64,000 nucleotides of DNA, from assembly GCA_963675935.2 (NCBI GenBank), contig OY780964.2, positions 248,001 through 312,000 of the forward strand. The letters run 5' to 3'. This document shows, one piece after another, positions 59,435-64,000 of this stretch (positions are counted from its first letter, which is position 1; every line of letters begins with the position of its first letter). This DNA comes from G963675935 sp963675935. GTDB lineage: Bacteria; Planctomycetota; Planctomycetia; Pirellulales; Thermoguttaceae. The translations under genes were made by a program, and so were the position numbers. The notes under the pieces were generated by a model. The model saw nothing but the letters and a program-made list of their open reading frames with translations. It was not told where the DNA came from and did no database searches.

Positions 59435-59544
59435 GGTATTCTTCCTTTTATGCCCGGTTGACGTATTTCGGCGGACCGCCACAATGGACCACGTTTCGGG
59501 ACGCCATTATCACACGGGTTATAAAAGGAACGCTCGAATCAACC

Positions 59545-62298
59545 ATGTCGATGAACACCAAGCCGCGAAAAGCGAAGACCAAGAAAAGCAAAAAACTCAC
59601 CCTCAAAGACCGGCTTTCCCGGCTCACTTATCTCCAGGCAGCCAAGCTGTTGGGGCCCGAGGGTCCGCGGTGGATTCGCCAGGGAGCGGCCTACGACAAC
59701 ATCGACATCGACCGCGACGTGTATCTTCGCGGTGATCTGTTCCGGTTGAAATTGCGCGACGCGGTGGGGTGCGGCCGGCACGCCGTCGTGACCATCACCA
59801 CGATGGCCGAGGCCAAGAATCGGCTCCGGCTGAATTGCACGGCCTGCGAAACCATGTGCGAGCACATCGGCGCGGCCGTCTCGCTGATTTTGGAGGAGAA
59901 GACGGCACTCGGACTGGCCGTCACGCCCAACGAGCGGCGGCCCATCGAAACTCTGAACGAGCAGGAGTTGATCGAGCAGGCGTTGCAAGATCGTCTGGAG
60001 CGGGCGAAGACCGAGAAATTCCGCATCGAGTCGTCCGATCCCCAAAAGCCCTGGGCCGACTACACGGTAGCCAGCGCGTTGTCGGGCAAAACCTATCGCG
60101 TAGCGCTGCGGGGCGAGGAACGCGGCGACTCGTTTTGCTCGTGTCCCGATTTTCGCACGAACACGCTCGGCACGTGCAAACACATTTTGCACGTATTGCA
60201 TCGCGTGAAACGGCGGTTTCCCGCTCCTGAACGGAAAAAGCCATATCGCAACCGCGAAGCGTTTGTTCACGTGCTTTATGGCGAAGAACCGGCGTTGCGT
60301 CTGCAATTGCCCGACCGGCCCGACGGGGAGCTTGTCAAGGCGATCGGTCCCCTTGCCGACGGTCCCATCGCCGACGTCCGGCGATTGGTCGATTGCGTCA
60401 AGCGATTGGAAAAGCTGGACCGCTCGATCACGATCTATCCCGACGCCGAGGAGTTGATCGAGCGGCGGCTTTTCGAGCGGCACATGGCCGACCGCATGGC
60501 CGAGATCCGCAAAAGCCCGGCAACGCACCCGCTGCGTCGAGAGTTGCTCAAGGTCGAATTGTTGCCGTATCAACTCGAAGGCATCGCTTTCGCCGCCGGC
60601 GTCGGCCGCGCGATTCTGGCCGACGACATGGGCCTGGGCAAAACGATCCAGGGCGTGGGCACGGCCGAGATTCTTGCCCGCGAGGCCGGCATCGGTCGCG
60701 TGCTGGTCGTGTGCCCCGCGTCGGTGAAATCGCAATGGCGAAGCGAAATCCACCGGTTTTCCGACCGCACCGTGCAATTGGTCAACGGCACGGCCGCCGA
60801 ACGGGCGAAAGTCTACGCCAACGACGCCTTCTTCACGGTCTGCAATTACGAGCAAGTCTTGCGCGACATCATGGCCATCGAGCGGGTTCATTGGGACTTG
60901 ATCATTCTCGACGAAGGGCAGCGAATCAAAAACTGGGAGTCGAAAACCGCCCGAATCATCAAGGCCCTGAAATCGACGTTCGCGCTCGTTTTAAGCGGCA
61001 CGCCGCTGGAAAACCGGCTCGACGAGTTGTATTCGGTCGTCCAGTTCGTTGACGATCTCCGCCTGCCGCCGGCCTTCCGCTTCTTCCATCGCCACCGCGT
61101 CGTCGATGAAAAGGGAAAGGTGCTGGGCTACAAGAATCTCGACCAATTGCGCGAAAATCTCCGGCCGATCCTGCTGCGCCGCACGCGCGATTCCGTGCTC
61201 CAGCAGTTGCCGCCGAGGACGAACGAAATCGTCCGCATCCCGCCGACCGACGAGCAGTTGGAACTGCACGGCTCCAACATGCGCATCGTGTCGATGGTTA
61301 CGCGCAAGGCGTACATTTCCGAAATGGACCTGCTGCGGCTCCAAAAAGCCCTGCTGATGTGCCGCATGTCGGCCGACAGCACTTTTTTGGTCGATAAACA
61401 AAAGCCGAGCTATTCGAGCAAACTGGAATATCTCGGCGAGTTGCTCGACGGGCTGTTCGACGAACCCGATCGCAAGGTTTTGCTGTTTTCCGAGTGGACC
61501 AACATGCTCGACATGATCGAGCCGTTGTTGAAGAAACGCAAGCTCGACTTCGTGCGGCTCGACGGCTCGGTGCCGCAGAAGAAGCGTCAGGAAATCGTCC
61601 ATCGTTTCCAAAACGATAAGAATTGCAAACTGTTCATCACGACGAACGCCGGCTCGACGGGCTTGAATCTTCAAGCGGCCAACACGGTCATTAACGTCGA
61701 TTTGCCGTGGAACCCCGCAGTGCTGGAGCAGCGAGTCGGCCGGGCGCATCGCATGGGCCAAAAGCGGCCAGTGCAGGTTTACATTCTTGTGACGGAAGGC
61801 ACGATCGAAGAAAGCCTGCTGGGCACGCTTTCGGCCAAACACGATCTTGCGTTGGCGGCGCTCGATTCCGAGTCGGACGTGACGCAAGTCGATTTCCAGA
61901 GCGGCGTCGAGGAATTGCGGCGGCGGCTGGAAGTGCTTTTGGGCGCGAAACCCGAGGCGCCGGTCGATGTGACGAAGCATGAAGAGGTTGTTCAACAATC
62001 GGAACAGATGGAAAACCACCGCGACCGGGTGGCTGCCGCGGGCGGGGAGATGCTCGGCGCGGTTTTCGGCTTTTTGGGCGAATTGATTTCGCAAAACCCG
62101 TCGCCGGCGCCGGCCGAGCCGCTGGTGGCCGAGGTTTGCAACCGGTTGACCGAGTGCGTCGAGGAGGATTCCGCGGGCCGGCAGCGATTGACGGTCACCT
62201 TGCCCGACCGCAACGCCTTGAACACGCTGGCGCAAACGCTTGCCCGGCTCATGCTGGCCGGCGGCGCGGAACGGGCGAATTCGATGGAATCCGCTTGA
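59545..62298 (+). CDS. SWIM-domain SNF2-family helicase/ATPase
   Basis: The gene encodes 917 aa from ATG 59545 (MSMNTKPRKA), with AAAAGGAA upstream. The N-terminal part has two Cys-His clusters: CTACETMCEHIG (about 94-105) and a SWIM motif SFCSCPDFRTNTLGTCKHIL (about 195-214). The SNF2 core follows: Walker A DDMGLGKT (about 360), DEAH-box replaced by LDEGQRIKNW (DEGQ), and helicase C-terminal LLFSEWTNMLDMIE and VGRAHRMGQKRPVQV. It is a DNA-dependent translocase that may remodel protein-DNA complexes. The target is unknown. Confidence 0.93.
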   Translation: MSMNTKPRKAKTKKSKKLTLKDRLSRLTYLQAAKLLGPEGPRWIRQGAAYDNIDIDRDVYLRGDLFRLKLRDAVGCGRHAVVTITTMAEAKNRLRLNCTACETMCEHIGAAVSLILEEKTALGLAVTPNERRPIETLNEQELIEQALQDRLERAKTEKFRIESSDPQKPWADYTVASALSGKTYRVALRGEERGDSFCSCPDFRTNTLGTCKHILHVLHRVKRRFPAPERKKPYRNREAFVHVLYGEEPALRLQLPDRPDGELVKAIGPLADGPIADVRRLVDCVKRLEKLDRSITIYPDAEELIERRLFERHMADRMAEIRKSPATHPLRRELLKVELLPYQLEGIAFAAGVGRAILADDMGLGKTIQGVGTAEILAREAGIGRVLVVCPASVKSQWRSEIHRFSDRTVQLVNGTAAERAKVYANDAFFTVCNYEQVLRDIMAIERVHWDLIILDEGQRIKNWESKTARIIKALKSTFALVLSGTPLENRLDELYSVVQFVDDLRLPPAFRFFHRHRVVDEKGKVLGYKNLDQLRENLRPILLRRTRDSVLQQLPPRTNEIVRIPPTDEQLELHGSNMRIVSMVTRKAYISEMDLLRLQKALLMCRMSADSTFLVDKQKPSYSSKLEYLGELLDGLFDEPDRKVLLFSEWTNMLDMIEPLLKKRKLDFVRLDGSVPQKKRQEIVHRFQNDKNCKLFITTNAGSTGLNLQAANTVINVDLPWNPAVLEQRVGRAHRMGQKRPVQVYILVTEGTIEESLLGTLSAKHDLALAALDSESDVTQVDFQSGVEELRRRLEVLLGAKPEAPVDVTKHEEVVQQSEQMENHRDRVAAAGGEMLGAVFGFLGELISQNPSPAPAEPLVAEVCNRLTECVEEDSAGRQRLTVTLPDRNALNTLAQTLARLMLAGGAERANSMESA

Positions 62299-62391
62299 CG
62301 AAAAAAGCGAAACGGGTATCATACAGGGTGTCTTATCCCCCGATTGTTGTGCATCGTTCGATGACCTCTTTCGCAGATAGGGATACCGCTC

Positions 62392-62718
62392 ATGGCGATG
62401 AGATGTCCGAAGGGGCATTGGTACGAGCCTGAGTCGTCCGACGCCGGCGGCCGGTGTCCGATGTGCGCCACGCAAACCCAGGGCCAGACGTCGGTTTCCG
62501 ACGACGACGTTCTCGCCATCATGGACATGCCGGAGGAGGCGGGGCACGGCGTCAAGTCGGCGGCCGAGGAGGCCGTTCATGCCGCGGGCAGTTCCTCGAT
62601 CATGCGGCGCAAGAAGATCTGTCCCGAATGTTCCCATGAGGCGTCGTTTTCATTCGTCTACTGCCCGCGTTGCGGCGCTCCGCTCAAGCTGGCCACGGTC
62701 GTGTTGCGGAAGTCATAG
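62392..62718 (+). CDS. Double zinc-ribbon protein
   Basis: The 108-aa protein has two Cys/His-rich ribbons: an N-terminal CPKGHWYEP...CPMC (about 5-25) and a C-terminal CPECSHEASFSFVYCPRCG (about 77-95). An acidic linker joins them (SDDDVLAIMDMPEEAGHGVK). It lies 93 nt downstream of the helicase gene on the same strand and may assist it or act as a separate adaptor. The family is not known. Confidence 0.75.
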   Translation: MAMRCPKGHWYEPESSDAGGRCPMCATQTQGQTSVSDDDVLAIMDMPEEAGHGVKSAAEEAVHAAGSSSIMRRKKICPECSHEASFSFVYCPRCGAPLKLATVVLRKS

Positions 62719-62720
62719 AG

Positions 62721-62840
62721 ATGATTGACTACGTGTTTTATCGCCCCGCCGAGCCGTGGCGAGTGGTTTCGGCGGAAGTCGTCGAGGAATCGCTGGCCTC
62801 GGATCACCGACCCGTGTTGGTGGTGTTGGAATGGCGGTAA
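62721..62840 (+). pseudogene. C-terminal remnant of an endonuclease/exonuclease/phosphatase-fold protein
   Basis: The 39-aa frame (MIDYVFYRPAEPWRV..., ending ASDHRPVLVVLEWR) matches the closing motif of EEP nucleases, where IDY-F and SDH-P-V are metal-site marks. Nothing upstream in frame resembles the rest of the domain, so this is probably a deletion remnant rather than a working gene. Confidence 0.65.
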
Positions 62841-62851
62841 TTGGACCGATT

Positions 62852-64000
62852 TTAGCGATGGTCGCCTTTTCGCCCCTCGACACGATCATCCGCCGTGACT
62901 TCTTTCGCCTTGGGATTATTTTTGAGGAAGTCCTTCAGACGATCTTGCGCCGTCTCGGGTGTCACCTTCCAACCGCAGGTAATGTCCCAAGCAAGGCCAT
63001 CCCGACCAAGCCAGACAATGTAGTTGATCTCTCCCTTCTGATCTGCCACATAGGCCAAGGCATCAGTACGGTCCGCTACGACGCGGCGAATTTTCAGATT
63101 GCCCGCTTGGGCGTTCTTCAAAAAACCGTCCGGCACTTCGTTGTTGCCGAATTGCTTCCGCAGGAGCAGCTTCTTCCTGGATTCCTGGCCCTTGGCCGCC
63201 ATCAACGACAATTTCGCCTGGAGATCCTGCCACGGGGTTCCCGCGACAAACGGCGAGCCTGCTAACTTCAGCACCTCACGCCCGTACTCATCAGGCCCTC
63301 CCATGGCACGCGCTCGATCTTGAATTGCGCTGACAATCGCGGGACTCGGAGGAGCGGGCAGTTCCTTCCAGTGTTCATAATACTCGCGAATCAGATTCAT
63401 GGAATCCGTGGCGGGGAACATCGGCCCTTCCAGCAACATTTCGACGATCGCCGGCTCGGCCTTGTCGCCTAATCGGATCAAGGCCCACGCGGCGGCGCGA
63501 GTGTCGGTCGTCATCCGCTTAAGAATGGGAATTGCCTCAGTTGGCGCGACGCCCAGAAGGGCCTCGGCCACGGCGGCGCGAACGAAGTAGTCCTTGTGGG
63601 CTGCCAACGATTCCAGTACCTTCAGCGACGGCCCGCTGCCTAGCTGCCCCAGTGCCGTCACCGCGGCACGGGAAGCCTCGCTGCGCACTTGGCATTGTGG
63701 ATCGTCCGGGGCATGTCCGCGGGCGATGGCCTCCAGATTCGACCGTTGCGACTCGACCTTCAGATAAGCCATCAACTCCGCCGCCGTTGTGATGGTGTCG
63801 GAGGACAAGCCCTGTGGTTTGGCGAGCCACTCGGAACAAACGGGCACGAATCGGCGGTAGTCCAAGATGGGCGCATACGACATGGCCTTCCGCTTCGCGG
63901 CCAGGGCGCCAAGTTCGTCATGCAACTGGTGAGCCACGAAAGCCCTTTGGTCTGGAATCAGCGCTTGGTACAGAAGCGTTTCCTGCCGGTCAATCCGGCG
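62852..64000 (-). CDS. HEAT-like repeat protein, 5' end outside window
   Basis: The frame is open to the right edge (about 382 codons), so a GTG at 63937 is not the true start. It has helical pairs with spaced Ala/Leu/Glu patterns (AAVTALGQLGSGPSLKVLES, FVRAAVAEALLGVAPTEAIP, TRAAAWALIRLGDKAEPAIV), resembling HEAT repeats. A C-terminal region has Gly/Trp turns (YIVWLGRDGLAWDITCGWKV). It might be distantly related to the 857-aa protein at 41638-44211. Function unknown. Confidence 0.72.
   Translation of the reverse strand, partial: RRIDRQETLLYQALIPDQRAFVAHQLHDELGALAAKRKAMSYAPILDYRRFVPVCSEWLAKPQGLSSDTITTAAELMAYLKVESQRSNLEAIARGHAPDDPQCQVRSEASRAAVTALGQLGSGPSLKVLESLAAHKDYFVRAAVAEALLGVAPTEAIPILKRMTTDTRAAAWALIRLGDKAEPAIVEMLLEGPMFPATDSMNLIREYYEHWKELPAPPSPAIVSAIQDRARAMGGPDEYGREVLKLAGSPFVAGTPWQDLQAKLSLMAAKGQESRKKLLLRKQFGNNEVPDGFLKNAQAGNLKIRRVVADRTDALAYVADQKGEINYIVWLGRDGLAWDITCGWKVTPETAQDRLKDFLKNNPKAKEVTADDRVEGRKGDHR

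Overview
The window looks like a chromosomal segment of a planctomycete, probably a Pirellulales-type bacterium. The reasons are the high GC content, Cys-rich and WxxGYW-type envelope proteins, a fused AmmeMemoRadiSam protein, few strong Shine-Dalgarno sites, and very many palindromic intergenic repeats. Assignment to a genus is not possible from the sequence alone. Both ends cut through genes: a TPR protein on the left and a HEAT-like protein on the right.

Layout. 1-2.85 kb: TPR protein, Wza-like polysaccharide export protein and a small zinc-ribbon membrane protein. 3.1-14.2 kb: a TetR / HlyD / ATPase / ATPase / permease / permease drug-efflux operon with the gene order of E. coli cecR-ybhGFSR. 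Its last two genes are separated by a 4.7 kb accessory block. That block holds a MITE-like element, a small unknown gene and a GYF-trypsin-TPR protease gene cut cleanly in two by a 1.46 kb insertion sequence. 14.8-23.1 kb: ilvD, a lipoprotein, a B12-binding radical SAM enzyme, a secreted TPR protein and a porin. 23.2-30.6 kb: glycan genes (two GH130 enzymes, an alpha/alpha-barrel protein and a GT4 glycosyltransferase) with two toxin-antitoxin pairs and a QueG-like Fe-S protein between them. 30.7-41.6 kb: a stress and envelope island, nearly all on the minus strand. It holds rubredoxin, bacterioferritin, an SDR, a GH13 branching-type enzyme, a FAD-Rieske oxidoreductase, DUF3309, DUF1328 and DUF6132 small membrane proteins, a WxxGYW protein, a pseudo-receiver-BON protein, CsrA and two DUF2294 proteins. 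41.6-46.2 kb: a YtrA-like GntR / ABC ATPase / membrane / HEAT-repeat operon with ATGA overlaps. 46.4-48.3 kb: a Y-family polymerase followed by a small SRAP/HMCES-like protein. 48.4-54.9 kb: gatA, then a YhaN/SbcC-like ATPase with a YhaO/SbcD-like partner whose metal-binding motifs are lost. 55.9-58.8 kb: AmmeMemoRadiSam proteins (A-B fusion plus radical SAM). 59-64 kb: tRNA-Ile(GAT), a SWIM/SNF2 helicase, a zinc-ribbon protein, a nuclease remnant and a partial HEAT-like protein.

The most striking feature is the repeat landscape. At least four elements share the terminal inverted repeat GTTTCTGTTGCGGAA. Three of them have perfect 6-bp target duplications, yet each carries a different palindromic core. 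One of those cores (CATTCTGAGCGCAGCGAAGA) also sits alone or inside unrelated outer repeats, including one with a perfect 8-bp target duplication. Other repeats have entered reading frames without breaking them (polysaccharide export gene, alpha/alpha-barrel gene, gatA).
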